DNA from: Rhodospirillales bacterium
GTDB taxonomy: Bacteria; Pseudomonadota; Alphaproteobacteria; Acetobacterales; Acetobacteraceae
Reading direction: 5' to 3'
Assembly (NCBI GenBank): GCA_025351925.1
Contig: JANXVC010000314.1
Location: forward strand, 1-56,948
DNA: 56,948 nucleotides
The position numbers and the translations under genes were made by a program. Each line of letters opens with the position of its first letter. The first letter of the stretch is position 1. Of this stretch, positions 10,824 through 20,512 are shown piece after piece. The notes beneath the pieces are model-generated. The model had not been told where the DNA came from and searched no databases. It saw only the letters and a list, made by a program, of their open reading frames with translations.

Positions 10824-11963
10824 TCATTCCCGTAGCGTGCTGCCTACAAGCGGGACTGGCATGAGCATTGGATTGGGCTTTGATTGGCCAGCCAGGGTTC
10901 GCAAGTCGCACACCATCGCACTTGCCATGCCACCCCAGGCCAACTGAGGATCGTCCACGCCGGCAGGCAACGCCAAAGTGCCTGCCAGCAGGCTCATAAT
11001 ACCGCCGGCCAGACTTGCGGGCGTCGGATCGCACATGATTGCCATCGGCTCGTCGTGCAACTGCTCCTCCAGCCCGCCAACCCTGGTTGCAACCAGCCAA
11101 CGCTGGGCGGCCACGGCAGCGGCGGCGACACCGCTCTGGCTCGCCTCGCGATGCGAAAGCACAAGGCCATCCGCCCAGGCAAGCAGCGCACCGACCTCGT
11201 CCTCCGGCACCCAGCGGTTCTCGACGGATACGCCGGGTATGGCACGCAGCGCATCCAGCACCGGCGTCTTTGGGCCGCTTCCGACCACGCGAACCTCCAG
11301 GTCTGCACGCGGCCCGAGCAGCGCCAGACTATCTGCCAACAGGTCCAGACCCTTATAGGGCAGCAGCCGCCCGAATGAGAGCAAGCGCAGCTTCCCGCCA
11401 TGCGCACCCGGCGGCGGTGGACGCTCGCCGAACGCGAACGGCGGTAAAGATGCCGTCTTCAGCAGCCGTCCCGCCGCGATCCCCTGCTGCCGCAGCCGGT
11501 CAGCCACATGCGTGCTCAGTGCGAACAGCCGGTCCGCCCGGCGCAGCAACTGGCGCTGCAGCCGCATCTGCAGCGGGAACGCGTCGCCGGGATGGAGGTC
11601 CGCGTCGTGCACCACTACGGCGAACGGCACCCCAGCCCGGCGCAGCGCCACCGCCATCAGCAAGTCGAGCGGAGCCGGCATCGCGCACAGCGCCACATCC
11701 ACCCGATTGTCCCGCAGCCAGGCGGTCAGCCGCGGCACCAGCAGCGGGGCGCGCAGCGCACGGGCGGCGAACCCGGCGATCCCGTCATAGGTGGGGAACG
11801 GCAAATCGCAGGGCGGCGGCGTGGCCGAGTTCATGATCTCGGCCCCGGCGGACAGCGACAACAGCGGCTCGGTTTGCGGCACGGCGGCAAAGTTGCGCAT
11901 CAGCTCTGCCGCGAAACGTGGGCCGGCGCCGCGCCGCCCCCATTGCCAGATCAGGGCCCTCAT
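10824..11963 (-). CDS. Glycosyltransferase family 4 protein
   Basis: A 379-residue GT-B glycosyltransferase. The C-terminal domain begins with LRLLSFGRLLPYKGLDLL, the usual GT4 donor-domain opening, and has SHREASQSGVAAAAVA where the family has its Glu-rich donor-sugar motif. The start ATG at 11963 overlaps the stop of the upstream glycosyltransferase as ATGA, so the two are coupled. A longer open frame upstream to 12161 lies inside that neighbour. Likely adds a sugar to a cell-surface glycan; donor and acceptor cannot be read from sequence. Confidence 0.85.
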   Translation of the reverse strand: MRALIWQWGRRGAGPRFAAELMRNFAAVPQTEPLLSLSAGAEIMNSATPPPCDLPFPTYDGIAGFAARALRAPLLVPRLTAWLRDNRVDVALCAMPAPLDLLMAVALRRAGVPFAVVVHDADLHPGDAFPLQMRLQRQLLRRADRLFALSTHVADRLRQQGIAAGRLLKTASLPPFAFGERPPPPGAHGGKLRLLSFGRLLPYKGLDLLADSLALLGPRADLEVRVVGSGPKTPVLDALRAIPGVSVENRWVPEDEVGALLAWADGLVLSHREASQSGVAAAAVAAQRWLVATRVGGLEEQLHDEPMAIMCDPTPASLAGGIMSLLAGTLALPAGVDDPQLAWGGMASAMVCDLRTLAGQSKPNPMLMPVPLVGSTLRE

Positions 11964-13195
11964 TGGGCCGAGTACGCAGAAGAAAGGCCGGGGCCATGCA
12001 CTGCGAGGCCGAGCCCACGCACCGCTGCCGCGAGCGGTTTCGGTCCGAGCCGCGCCATTGCCGCCGCCTGCCCGGCCTGGCCGAGCGCGCGACGCGCTGC
12101 CGGGTCGTCCGCCAGCCGCACCAGATGCGCCGCCGCCGCCACCACGTCCGGCTCCGCCCAAACGGCGCCCGGCGCCATGAACACGCCCCGGGGATCATGG
12201 GCCGGGATCAGCCGAACCGGCACCATGGCAGCACAGCCTGCATCCATGAAGTCCACATTGCCCGACCAGTCGGTCGCGATCACCGGCAAGCCCAGCAGCA
12301 TGGCCTCCGCCGGGACCAACCCGAAACCCTCGCTGCGGTGCAACGACAGCACGATGTCGCAGGCGGCCATCAACGCGTAGTGGTCCGCAGCCGGCAGGGT
12401 TCGCGAGTCGATCCGGATGTTTGGACGGGAGGCGGCGGCGCGCAACGCGGCGAAGTCGGCGGGGAAATGGTGCGAATCGCCAACGCGCAGCAGCAGCACG
12501 CGATCCATCCGGTCGTCGAAGGCCGCACGGTGCGCAGCGATTGCACCGAGCGGGTTCTTGCGCTCGAAGCTGGACGCAAGACTGAATGACACCAGGGTGA
12601 CGACAGCGTCCATCGGCAGGCCAAACGCCGCCCGACCCAGCGCCGAAGGCATCGGAGGGTGCGTCGCGACGGGATGCGGCACGACGCGGACGCGGCCGGG
12701 CAGCAACGGTTCGAGTGCGGCGGCGGTGAAGCGCGACGGCACCCACACCTCGTGCACGAAGGCGATCCCGGCGCGCCAGCTTGCGGGCACCACGGGCAGC
12801 TCCCACGCCCAATAGCCTACAACCCGGCGGCCACGCAGCGCTGGCCGGCCCAGCCGCAGCAACGCCAACGGCATATGCGGCGCGTTCACATGCAGTACCA
12901 GCGGCGCGCCCCCGGGCGGCAAGTACCCGCCGCGGCGCATCTCCCAGGCCGGCACGCCCAACGCCTCCAGCCCGTGCAGCATCAGCCGCGCGCCCTCCCC
13001 TAGGCCCGAGGCGCGGTCCAGCTCGCCCGCTACTGCGATGCCGGCACAGGCGGGCGGCGCGGGCTGATCGGGACGGGGGGCCAGCAGCGCCGAACCCTGG
13101 ATCAGCCATCGGCGCCGCGTGGCTTGCGGCAGTCCACGCCACAGGCGGTGCAGCGGGTGCAGGGATGGGTCCGGTCGATCGATCACGTCCGACAT
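11960..13195 (-). CDS. Glycosyltransferase family 4 protein
   Basis: A 411-residue GT-B glycosyltransferase. The donor-binding motif is clear: SEGFGLVPAEAMLLGLPVIA, matching the GT4 pattern EGFGLxxxEAMAxGxPVI, preceded by a kinase-like MAACDIVLSLHR. The N-terminal domain carries AGELDRASGLGEGAR, typical of acceptor domains that open with a glycine-rich turn. It is the first gene of a two-gene minus-strand unit. The adjacent low-GC methyltransferase suggests a small glycan-modification locus, which is inference. Confidence 0.88.
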   Translation of the reverse strand: MSDVIDRPDPSLHPLHRLWRGLPQATRRRWLIQGSALLAPRPDQPAPPACAGIAVAGELDRASGLGEGARLMLHGLEALGVPAWEMRRGGYLPPGGAPLVLHVNAPHMPLALLRLGRPALRGRRVVGYWAWELPVVPASWRAGIAFVHEVWVPSRFTAAALEPLLPGRVRVVPHPVATHPPMPSALGRAAFGLPMDAVVTLVSFSLASSFERKNPLGAIAAHRAAFDDRMDRVLLLRVGDSHHFPADFAALRAAASRPNIRIDSRTLPAADHYALMAACDIVLSLHRSEGFGLVPAEAMLLGLPVIATDWSGNVDFMDAGCAAMVPVRLIPAHDPRGVFMAPGAVWAEPDVVAAAAHLVRLADDPAARRALGQAGQAAAMARLGPKPLAAAVRGLGLAVHGPGLSSAYSAQ

Positions 13196-13529
13196 GCGCG
13201 AGTCCGCGCCACCTACTCAGCGCCCGGTCGCAGTGCAGGCGCCGGGATCACCTTCGTGTGGCCGTCCAGCTCGGCGAGACGGCCCCAAGAATGCGCGAAT
13301 GACACGAGAAAGCTGCCAGAACTGCCCTTTTCCATCTCAAGACGCATGCGCTGGCCTTCTCTCCCGAAGAGTCGTTATAGCTACGCCTCCTCATGGCTGC
13401 TAGCACGTGTATCAGTCCGGCACGCAAGCTGGACGGCCCCGGTTGCCGTCGGCGGCGAGCCGTATAGAGTGCGACGATGATGGTTTTGCTGCATGTCCGG
13501 ACCTGCGCTACCCTGGCCTTGACGATAGA
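13196..13529. other. Intergenic region between divergent genes, no feature recognised
   Basis: 334 bases between the start of a glycosyltransferase on the minus strand and an aspartoacylase-like gene on the plus strand. It must hold promoters for both. I see no convincing sigma-70 boxes at good spacing, no hairpin with a T-run and no credible small gene. TTGCCG at 13443 followed by TATAGA at 13463 is a poor candidate for the plus strand because the spacer is only 14 bases. Confidence 0.5.
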
Positions 13530-14495
13530 ATGGCGGGCGGCCTGAACACATCGATGGAGCCAGCCCAGCACGGCATCCCGCATTTCGCAGTGGATTTAGT
13601 TGCGCCTGATTTGTCCTGGTGGCTGCCGGGCAACACTGGGGTACGTGGCTTTACCACATTCGGGTCGGGGCAGCCGGGTCCTCACGTCGCGCTGATCGCC
13701 TTGCTGCACGGCAACGAGGTTGCCGGCGCCATCGTGCTCGACCGGCTGCTGCGCTGTGGTATTCATCCAGCCCGGGGCAAGCTGACGCTCGGTTTCGCCA
13801 ACATCGCCGCATTCTCCCGGTTCGATCCCGCCCAGCCGACCGCGTCACGCTTCCTGGACGAGGACATGAACCGCCTTTGGGCACCCGCCGTGCTGGACGG
13901 CCCGCGCCGGAGCGCCGAGCTCGACCGCGCGCGCGAAATGCGTCCGTTGATCGACACCGTCGATGTGCTGCTGGACCTGCATTCCATGCTGTGGCCGTCC
14001 GAGCCGCTGATCCTAAGCGGACCCACTCCGCAGGGGCGGCGCTTGGCAACGGCGCTAGGCGTGCCGGAACTGGTGGTGGCGGATAGCGGGCACGCGACGG
14101 GCCCGCGGCTGATCGACTATCCGCATTTTACCGCGGCGGGCCAAACAGCAGCTGCCTGCCTGGTGGAGGCCGGCCAGCATTGGCAGCCGGCCACGGTGGA
14201 GACCTGCGCCGCCTGCGTCTCGGCGCTGCTGCGCCTCATCGGCTGTGTGGACGGTCCACCGCCGGCACCAAGCCCGCGCCTTGCTGAGGTCACAATGACC
14301 GTTACCGCCGCGACCGCCGGCTTCGCCTTCGTGCAGCCGTATCGCGGCGGCGAGGTGATCGCCCGGCGCAATACCCTGATCGCCATGGACGGTGCGGCCG
14401 AAATCCGCACGCCGCACGACGACTGCCTGTTGGTCATGCCAAGCCTGCGCCCCAGCCGCGGGCACACTGCCGTGCGCCTTGCCCGCTTCGTCTAG
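13530..14495 (+). CDS. Succinylglutamate desuccinylase/aspartoacylase (AstE/AspA) family hydrolase
   Basis: A 321-residue zinc-dependent deacylase of the M14-like AstE/AspA family. Seen: the zinc motif HGNE with His60 and Glu63, DEDMNRLW at 110-117, and the third zinc ligand in LLDLHSML (His151). Members release acids from N-acyl amino acids or other amides; the substrate here is unknown. The open frame reaches up to 13407, but the extra N-terminus has no family resemblance. ATG at 13530 or 13554 are both plausible and neither has a good ribosome site. No arginine succinyltransferase genes lie nearby, so I avoid the name astE. Confidence 0.85.
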   Translation: MAGGLNTSMEPAQHGIPHFAVDLVAPDLSWWLPGNTGVRGFTTFGSGQPGPHVALIALLHGNEVAGAIVLDRLLRCGIHPARGKLTLGFANIAAFSRFDPAQPTASRFLDEDMNRLWAPAVLDGPRRSAELDRAREMRPLIDTVDVLLDLHSMLWPSEPLILSGPTPQGRRLATALGVPELVVADSGHATGPRLIDYPHFTAAGQTAAACLVEAGQHWQPATVETCAACVSALLRLIGCVDGPPPAPSPRLAEVTMTVTAATAGFAFVQPYRGGEVIARRNTLIAMDGAAEIRTPHDDCLLVMPSLRPSRGHTAVRLARFV

Positions 14496-14533
14496 CAGCG
14501 GCACCCGTCCGATATTATGTTGCACCTACATAT

Positions 14534-14546
14534 GCTGCATTGCAGC
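14534..14546. promoter_or_regulatory. 13-base perfect palindrome before the DUF2889 gene
   Basis: GCTGCATTGCAGC is a perfect inverted repeat of 6 bases around a central T, ending 4 bases before the GGAGG ribosome site at 14551. Its place in the leader would suit an operator or a small hairpin that masks the ribosome site. A chance occurrence cannot be excluded. Confidence 0.3.
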
Positions 14547-14560
14547 GAATGGAGGGACTG

Positions 14561-15157
14561 ATGCCGCTGACCGAACCCGTAGCTCGTGAGCTGCTGCACC
14601 TGCGCAATATCCAGCTGCGCGGCTACCGGCGTATGGATGGCCTGTTTGATATCGAGGCAACCCTGCAGGACACCAAGTCCTACGCTTTCAGCAATGCCGA
14701 GCGCGGTCAGATCGATCCCGGCGTGCCGCTGCACCGCATGCTGGCGCGCATGACGCTGAACGACGAAATGGAGATCATCGCGTTCGAGGCGGTGACAGAG
14801 TTCGGCCCTTACGGCATCTGTCCCTCGGCCGCGCCCAACTTCGCCCGGCTTGCCGGACTGAAGGTCGGCCGTGGCTTTCTGAAGGCGGCGAACGAGCGTA
14901 TCGGCGGCGTGCATGGCTGCACCCATCTGCGCGAGCTGCTGGGCCAGATGGGCACCGTGGCGTTCCAGACGCTATACGCAGTGCGCGTCAAGCGCGAGGC
15001 GGCGCCGAACGCCGTTGATACTGCGCAACAGCCCGCGGAGACACCGTTGAAGAAGCCGATGCTGCTGGGCACCTGCAAGGCGTATGCGCCCGACAGCCCC
15101 GTGGTAGCGCGGCAATGGCCGCAGTTCTACACGGGGCCGGCGCTGGTCAATTCCTGA
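14561..15157 (+). CDS. DUF2889 family protein
   Basis: A 198-residue protein with the DUF2889 pattern: an opening MPLTEPVARELLH, the stretch RGYRRMDGLFDIEATLQDTK, a central HRMLARMTLND, and GGVHGCTHLRELLG, where Cys and His could bind a metal. Function unknown; no signal peptide or membrane segment. The start is set by a GGAGG at 14551-14555 at good spacing from ATG 14561; an ATG-like frame extension to 14540 is less likely. Its end overlaps the end of bolA by 11 bases in converging orientation. Confidence 0.82.
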   Translation: MPLTEPVARELLHLRNIQLRGYRRMDGLFDIEATLQDTKSYAFSNAERGQIDPGVPLHRMLARMTLNDEMEIIAFEAVTEFGPYGICPSAAPNFARLAGLKVGRGFLKAANERIGGVHGCTHLRELLGQMGTVAFQTLYAVRVKREAAPNAVDTAQQPAETPLKKPMLLGTCKAYAPDSPVVARQWPQFYTGPALVNS

Positions 15158-15443
15158 GGGCGGCCTGCTCGTCCGGCGTACGAAGCGTGAGTGCCAGCGC
15201 GTGCAGGCCCTGAGCGAACTCCGGCTCCAGCGCCGCATTCACCAGACGGTGCCGGGCGACACGGCCCTGGCCAACGAATCGGTCGGACACCACCAGGACG
15301 CTGTAATGCGTCTCCCCGCCAGGCGCCGCCCCGGCGTGCCCAGCGTGCTGGCTGCTGTCGTCGCGCACATCCAGCAGGGCCGGGTCCAGGGCCCGGACAA
15401 TCATATTGCGGATGCGGTCGCTGCGGCTGAGTTGGCTGGACAT
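15147..15443 (-). CDS. BolA family protein
   Basis: A 98-residue BolA domain. Seen: the N-terminal helix RSDRIRNMIVRALDP, THYSVLVVSDRFVGQGRVARHRLVNAAL with the conserved basic helix, and LHALALTLRTPDE at the end, the family signature. BolA proteins partner with monothiol glutaredoxins in iron-sulfur handling, and some bind DNA. The Cys or His that helps bind the shared cluster may be the His in ETHYS. It is divergent from the J-protein gene, which leads into cobS-cobT; this neighbourhood recurs in alphaproteobacteria as far as I recall. Confidence 0.9.
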   Translation of the reverse strand: MSSQLSRSDRIRNMIVRALDPALLDVRDDSSQHAGHAGAAPGGETHYSVLVVSDRFVGQGRVARHRLVNAALEPEFAQGLHALALTLRTPDEQAALRN

Positions 15444-15518
15444 GCATTCAGGTTTACCCCGGCCGTCGCGGGGTGTGAAGCACTTGCCGCCGCCGGGTTC
15501 CAGAGCACATAAAGCAAG

Positions 15519-16106
15519 ATGACCCGACCCCCGCGACCCCGGGCCTATGCGCCCGACCCGGCCGCGCCGGGACGCCCCTGTGACATGCCCGGTTGCCCCG
15601 AGGCCGGTGGCTTCCGTGCGCCTAAATCCCGCAGCACGCTGAACCAATACTGGTGGTTCTGCCTTGAGCACGTGCGCGCCTACAATTCGGCGTGGGACTA
15701 TTACAAAGGCATGTCGGCGGGCGAGATCGAGGCGCACACGCGGTCCGACACCGGCTGGCAGCGTCCGACCTGGCCATTGGGCCGACTGGGCGTTCAGGCA
15801 TTCGACGAGGCCATGCTGCGCGACCCGCTGCATATATTGTCTGCCGGGCGGATGCGTCGCGGCACGGCGGCTCCGAAGACCACCGTGCCGCCCGATCTGC
15901 GTGATCCGATGCAGGCGCTCGGCCTCGATTGGCCGGTATCGATGGATGTGCTCAAGGCGCGCTATAAGGAGCTCGCCAAGCGCCACCATCCCGATGCCAA
16001 CGGCGGTGACCGGGCGTCGGAAGAACGTCTCAAGACAATCAACCTTGCTTATGCCGCCGTGCGGCAACATTTGACTGCCGAACCCCGGATGGCCGCGACC
16101 GGGTGA
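15519..16106 (+). CDS. J-domain protein with N-terminal Cys/His cluster
   Basis: A 195-residue DnaJ-class co-chaperone. The J domain is C-terminal, from about 133, with the diagnostic HPD at 157-159 (KRHHPDANGGD), needed to stimulate Hsp70 ATPase activity. The N-terminus has Cys21, Cys26, Cys48 and His51 (CDMPGC...FCLEH), spaced like a small metal-binding site; that is my inference. It lies 83 bases upstream of cobS in the same direction, suggesting a link to assembly of the AAA+ chelatase subunits. Confidence 0.87.
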   Translation: MTRPPRPRAYAPDPAAPGRPCDMPGCPEAGGFRAPKSRSTLNQYWWFCLEHVRAYNSAWDYYKGMSAGEIEAHTRSDTGWQRPTWPLGRLGVQAFDEAMLRDPLHILSAGRMRRGTAAPKTTVPPDLRDPMQALGLDWPVSMDVLKARYKELAKRHHPDANGGDRASEERLKTINLAYAAVRQHLTAEPRMAATG

Positions 16107-16189
16107 GCTTTCGCAACCGCCCCGAACGGGGCTAGTGTACCTCGCCCGGCTCGCGGCACGGCGGAGCACTGCACAGGACCCCAACGCCT

Positions 16190-17209
16190 ATGAATAACAT
16201 CGCTGCACTCGCCAATGCCCGTTCCACGCCGACCTCGGCCATCAGTGTTCCGGACACTACCGTAAACGCACGCGAGGCTTTCGGCATCGACGTCGATATT
16301 TCGGTGCCGGCGTTCTCGGTACCGACCGAACACGTGCCCGAACTGGATTTGGCCTATAAGTTCGACCGCGAGACGACGCTGGCGATCCTGGCCGGCTTTG
16401 CCTTCAACCGGCGCGTGCTGATCCAGGGCTATCACGGCACCGGCAAGAGCACGCACATCGAACAGGTGGCGGCGCGGCTGAACTGGCCGTGCATCCGGGT
16501 GAACCTCGACAGCCACATCAGCCGCATCGACCTAATCGGCAAGGACGCGATCGTCCTCAAGGATGGCAAGCAGATCACCGAATTCCGCGAGGGCATCTTG
16601 CCCTGGGCGCTGCAGCACGCCTGCGCACTGGTGTTCGACGAGTATGATGCCGGGCGGCCGGATGTGATGTTTGTGATCCAGCGGGTGCTGGAGGTTGAGG
16701 GACGGCTGACACTGCTGGATCAGAACCGCGTGATCCGGCCGCATCAGAGCTTTCGGCTGTTTGCCACTGCGAACACTGTCGGTCTCGGCGACACGACGGG
16801 CCTGTATCACGGCACGCAGCAGATCAACCAAGGGCAGATGGACCGTTGGAACATCGTCGCGACACTGAACTACCTGCCGCACGCGCAGGAGACGGCGATC
16901 GTGCTGGCGAAGATGGGCATCGACCCGTCCGACAAGGCAATGAAGAAGCGGGTCGAGAGCATGGTGGCGCTGGCGGACCTCACACGCGCCGGGTTTATCA
17001 ACGGCGATATCTCGACGGTGATGAGCCCGCGGACGGTGATCACCTGGTCGGAAAATGCGCGTATTTTTAAGGACGTGGGCTTTGCTTTCCGCCTGACGTT
17101 CCTGAACAAGTGCGACGAGGCCGAGCGCAGCACGGTGGCGGAGTATTATCAGCGTTGCTTCAATGAGGAACTGCCGACCGGTCTGTTGGCGCCGCGCAAG
17201 GGCCTGTGA
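16190..17209 (+). CDS. cobS: Cobaltochelatase subunit CobS
   Basis: AAA+ ATPase subunit of the aerobic cobaltochelatase that, with CobT and CobN, inserts cobalt into hydrogenobyrinic acid a,c-diamide in vitamin B12 synthesis. 339 residues. Walker [10 protein letters not shown] is at 80-88 and Walker B LVFDEYD at 147-153, followed by [18 protein letters not shown] and the arginine-rich region near the end, typical of CobS. It resembles BchI/MoxR ATPases. cobT follows after 12 bases. No cobN or other cob gene lies in the window. Confidence 0.96.
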   Translation: MNNIAALANARSTPTSAISVPDTTVNAREAFGIDVDISVPAFSVPTEHVPELDLAYKFDRETTLAILAGFAFNRRVLIQGYHGTGKSTHIEQVAARLNWPCIRVNLDSHISRIDLIGKDAIVLKDGKQITEFREGILPWALQHACALVFDEYDAGRPDVMFVIQRVLEVEGRLTLLDQNRVIRPHQSFRLFATANTVGLGDTTGLYHGTQQINQGQMDRWNIVATLNYLPHAQETAIVLAKMGIDPSDKAMKKRVESMVALADLTRAGFINGDISTVMSPRTVITWSENARIFKDVGFAFRLTFLNKCDEAERSTVAEYYQRCFNEELPTGLLAPRKGL

Positions 17210-17221
17210 GCGGCTTGTCCG

Positions 17222-19096
17222 ATGAGCGGTAGCAAAGAGAACTCGCGCACCGAAGATTTCAAGCGCGCGACGGCCGGTGCATTGCGGGCGGTGGCGCAGG
17301 TGCCCGAGGTTCAGGTTGCGTTTCAACCCGGCCCGAGCGGCCTGGTGGGCAAGCGTGCCCGCCTGCCGTTGCCGACGCGGGCTTTGCCGCCTGCCGAGAT
17401 GGCGAAGTTGCGTGGTGCCGCAGACAGCGTGGCGCTGCGGCTGCGTCATCACGATGACGCCGTGCACGCCGCCCGCAGCCCAGGCCAGCGCGACGCGAAG
17501 GACGTCTATGACGCGCTAGAGCAGGCGCGTGTCGAGGTCGTCGGGACCGCGCACATGTCCGGCGTCGCCGCCAATATTCGTGCCCGCCTTTCGGACGAGT
17601 GCGAGGCCGAGGGCTATGACCGCATGACGCGCAAGGACCAGTTGCCGCTGCCGGCGGCGCTGTCCCTACTGGCGCGTGAGCGCATGTCGGGCGAGCCGGT
17701 GCCAGCCGCCGCTGCCAGGATTTTGGAAAGTTGGCGCGGCACCCTGGGCGACGACGCCGAGGGCGCGCTGTCCGAGATGGCGTCCACCCAAAACGACCAG
17801 CAGCGGTTCACCCGCGCTGCGCGCAAGCTATTGGCTGCCTTGAACCTGGCTGAGGCTGAGGTCGAGGCGGAACCGGACGATCAGACCGACGAGGGCGAGG
17901 ACGGCGGCGAGCAGGCGGGATCGCAGGACAACGCCGAGCAGACCGAGGGCGATACCCAGGCAGACGCCGACAGCATGCTGGGCGCACAGCCCGAGCAGAT
18001 GCAGGGCGATGCCTCGGAGGAGGAGGGCGACGACGCCGAGGAGGATGCTGCCGCATCCGAGGGCGACGACCGGCCCGGCGGACCGCAGACCCGGCGCGAG
18101 AAGCCGGTGCCGGACGACCATATGGCCTACCGCGCCTTCTCCCGCGCCAATGACGAAGAGACGGACGCCGAGGATCTGTGCGATCCCGAGGAGCTGGCCC
18201 GCCTGCGCCAGCAGCTTGACCAGCAGCTGCAGCACCTGCAGGGGGTGGTCAGCAAACTTGCCAACCGGCTGCAGCGGCGGCTGCTCGCACAGCAGACCCG
18301 GGCGTGGGAGTTCGATCTCGACGAGGGCATGCTGGACGCCGGGCGCCTGGCGCGGGTGATCGTCAACCCGATGTTGTCGCTGTCCTACAAGCGGGAGCGG
18401 GAGACGGATTTCCGCGACACGGTCGTGACTCTGCTGATCGACAACTCGGGCAGCATGCGCGGCCGGCCGATTACTGTGGCGGCGATGTGCGGCGACATCC
18501 TGGCGCGCACGCTGGAGCGTTGCGCCGTCAAGGTCGAGGTGCTGGGCTTCACCACCCGCGCCTGGAAAGGCGGACATAGCCGCGAGCGTTGGGTGGCCGA
18601 GGGCAAGCCGCGCAACCCCGGGCGGCTGAACGACCTGCGCCATATCATCTATAAATCCGCTGATGCGCCGTGGCGCCGAGCCCGGAAGAACTTGGGCCTG
18701 ATGCTGCGGGAGGGCCTGCTGAAGGAGAACATCGACGGCGAGGCGCTGCTTTGGGCGTATCGCCGCCTGATGTCGCGGCCGGAGCATCGGCGCATCCTGA
18801 TGGTGATCAGCGACGGCGCGCCGGTCGATGACAGCACGCTATCGGTCAATCCGGGCAACTACCTGGAGAAGCATCTGCGCGAGGTCATCCGGGAGATCGA
18901 GGGCCGCGACGCGATCGAATTGATTGCAATCGGCATTGGGCACGACGTGACACGCTATTACCGCCGGGCGGTGACGATCGTGGATGCGGAGGAGCTGGGC
19001 GGGACCGTAATGAAAAAGCTTGCCGAGCTGTTCGATGAGGATGCAGTACGCTCGTGGGCGCGTGCCGCGGCCGAGCGGGCGCCGCTCATCGCCTAG
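17222..19096 (+). CDS. cobT: Cobaltochelatase subunit CobT
   Basis: Partner of CobS in the aerobic cobaltochelatase, where the two form stacked rings. 624 residues. The N-terminal helical region is followed by a very acidic, low-complexity linker at about 210-300 (runs of Glu, Asp and Gln), then a von Willebrand A domain with the MIDAS motif DNSGS from Asp407 and a later ISDGAP. This layout is diagnostic of CobT. The name refers to the chelatase subunit, not the enterobacterial phosphoribosyltransferase also called CobT. Its stop overlaps the converging hydrolase gene by 4 bases. Confidence 0.96.
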   Translation: MSGSKENSRTEDFKRATAGALRAVAQVPEVQVAFQPGPSGLVGKRARLPLPTRALPPAEMAKLRGAADSVALRLRHHDDAVHAARSPGQRDAKDVYDALEQARVEVVGTAHMSGVAANIRARLSDECEAEGYDRMTRKDQLPLPAALSLLARERMSGEPVPAAAARILESWRGTLGDDAEGALSEMASTQNDQQRFTRAARKLLAALNLAEAEVEAEPDDQTDEGEDGGEQAGSQDNAEQTEGDTQADADSMLGAQPEQMQGDASEEEGDDAEEDAAASEGDDRPGGPQTRREKPVPDDHMAYRAFSRANDEETDAEDLCDPEELARLRQQLDQQLQHLQGVVSKLANRLQRRLLAQQTRAWEFDLDEGMLDAGRLARVIVNPMLSLSYKRERETDFRDTVVTLLIDNSGSMRGRPITVAAMCGDILARTLERCAVKVEVLGFTTRAWKGGHSRERWVAEGKPRNPGRLNDLRHIIYKSADAPWRRARKNLGLMLREGLLKENIDGEALLWAYRRLMSRPEHRRILMVISDGAPVDDSTLSVNPGNYLEKHLREVIREIEGRDAIELIAIGIGHDVTRYYRRAVTIVDAEELGGTVMKKLAELFDEDAVRSWARAAAERAPLIA

Positions 19097-20049
19097 GCTT
19101 TCTGCTTCGAAGCAGGTGACGGCTCGGTCAATCGACGCAGGATCGTGGCTGCATGACGGATCGCCAGCGAGTAGTGGCCCTCGTTCGGCATGACGTGCAG
19201 GCGCATGCCGGGAATAGCCTCGAAGGGTGCTAAGCCATGCAGCGGAATTAACGAATCCTCGCTGCCGTACCAGACGTCCACGGGCATGGTGATCTGCCCC
19301 ATTGGGACGTGCCACTCCTGGGCGTAAATCTGGGCATCAGACAGGGCGCCCTGCACGCTGCGCCCGATTCCCTCGCGCCAGACCCGAGCTAGTCCGGAAA
19401 GAGTTTGCCGGGTCAGGCACTCCCGATCAGCGGCGGGCAGCGAACCGCCGACCAGCGTGCGCGGCGTGATGATCCGGCGATGCAACAAAGGCCGTATCAT
19501 ACTGAACAGCCGGTGCGCCAGCACGGGATGCCGCCCAAGCCGGAACAGGTGGCCGACACCGGCCGCGCGAGGATGGATGCCATAGGCTGGCGGCACCGGG
19601 CACACCAACGCCGCGCCCACCACCCGATGTGGCAGTTCATAGGCGCACGCCACGGCATAGGGCGCGCCACCCGACAGTCCGACGACATGGAACCGGTCGA
19701 GGCCAAGCCGGTCCGCCACATCCGCCACATCCCGCGGCCAGTCCAGCAGGGTGCGCCCTGGCTGTGGCGAGGAGCGTCCATAGCCCGGGCGGTCGAGCGC
19801 CAGCAGACGCACCGGCAGATCCGGGATCAGCCCGGCCTCCAACCGCGAGGCCGGCCAGCCATGGAAATACAGCACGACGGGTCCGGCAGGGTCGCCGTAC
19901 TCTTCAACAGCCATCACCCGGCCGTCCGGCAGACGTATCACAAACGATGGCACTACAACCCGGCGGACGCGGCGCGGTGTTTGGGTACGGCGTACAAACC
20001 GCTTGAGCGCCAGGGTTACCACCGTTGGGGGCGCCGGTCGGGGCGGCAC
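19093..20049 (-). CDS. Alpha/beta hydrolase
   Basis: A serine hydrolase of the alpha/beta fold, up to 318 residues. Seen: the oxyanion HGWPASR at 63-69, the nucleophile elbow GLSGG with Ser126, a [10 protein letters not shown] stretch with the acid, and the catalytic His in NEGHYSL. Substrate unknown. The first start in frame, GTG at 20049, directly abuts the T-run of the rpmB terminator, and the first 32 residues are Arg/Pro-rich and not family-like. GTG at 20022 or 19953 may be the true start. It converges on cobT. Confidence 0.82.
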   Translation of the reverse strand: MPPRPAPPTVVTLALKRFVRRTQTPRRVRRVVVPSFVIRLPDGRVMAVEEYGDPAGPVVLYFHGWPASRLEAGLIPDLPVRLLALDRPGYGRSSPQPGRTLLDWPRDVADVADRLGLDRFHVVGLSGGAPYAVACAYELPHRVVGAALVCPVPPAYGIHPRAAGVGHLFRLGRHPVLAHRLFSMIRPLLHRRIITPRTLVGGSLPAADRECLTRQTLSGLARVWREGIGRSVQGALSDAQIYAQEWHVPMGQITMPVDVWYGSEDSLIPLHGLAPFEAIPGMRLHVMPNEGHYSLAIRHAATILRRLTEPSPASKQKA

Positions 20050-20077
20050 AAAAAAAGCCCGCCGAGGCGGGCCTTTT
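20050..20077 (-). terminator. Rho-independent terminator of rpmB
   Basis: Read on the minus strand, a GCCCGC/GCGGGC stem with a 4-base loop is followed by seven T's, 18 bases after the rpmB stop. Four T's on the other side pair with the A-run, so it might also act in the opposite direction. This is the clearest intrinsic terminator in the window. Confidence 0.9.
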
Positions 20078-20094
20078 GTTTCGCCAGTTAACCG

Positions 20095-20403
20095 CTACGC
20101 AGCTGGCTGAGCAGCGGCGCGCTTGGTTTGCGACCGGACGATGCGACGCTTCAGCACCTGAGCCTCCTCAGGCAAGTTACGGTTCGGCGTGCCGAGCAGG
20201 AACGAGTCAAGGCCGCCATTGTGCTCTATCGTGCGAATGGCATGCGTCGTCAGCCGCACACGGATCGTGGTTCCCAAGATGTCCGACAGCAGCGAGGTGT
20301 GCTGTAGATTGGGCAGAAAACGACGACGGGACTTGTTGTTGGCATGGCTGACGTTGTTGCCAGACTGCACACCCTTGCCCGTGAACTGGCAGCGACGAGA
20401 CAT
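20095..20403 (-). CDS. rpmB: 50S ribosomal protein L28
   Basis: Component of the large ribosomal subunit. 102 residues with the L28 hallmark [11 protein letters not shown], the [14 protein letters not shown] stretch, and a basic tail ([13 protein letters not shown]) as in alphaproteobacterial L28. The second zinc-type Cys pair found in some L28 proteins is absent here. It is monocistronic, with a strong terminator just downstream. Confidence 0.97.
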   Translation of the reverse strand: MSRRCQFTGKGVQSGNNVSHANNKSRRRFLPNLQHTSLLSDILGTTIRVRLTTHAIRTIEHNGGLDSFLLGTPNRNLPEEAQVLKRRIVRSQTKRAAAQPAA

Positions 20404-20512
20404 CGAAAATCCTCAAAATAAAGCGCCGCCCGGGACGGACGCCCCAGCGATCAGAGTGCGGTTTATGGCGTTATGGCACTGCCGCGTCAACCCGCCGCGT
20501 CGTTCCGTCGGC

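Noticed and set aside
13407-13529. Possible N-terminal extension of the aspartoacylase-like protein
   Set aside because: The extra 41 residues look unlike the family and lie in what should be a promoter region; ATG 13530 or 13554 fits better.
17850-18100. Repeat-like acidic stretch inside cobT
   Set aside because: It is the normal low-complexity acidic linker of CobT, not a DNA repeat array.
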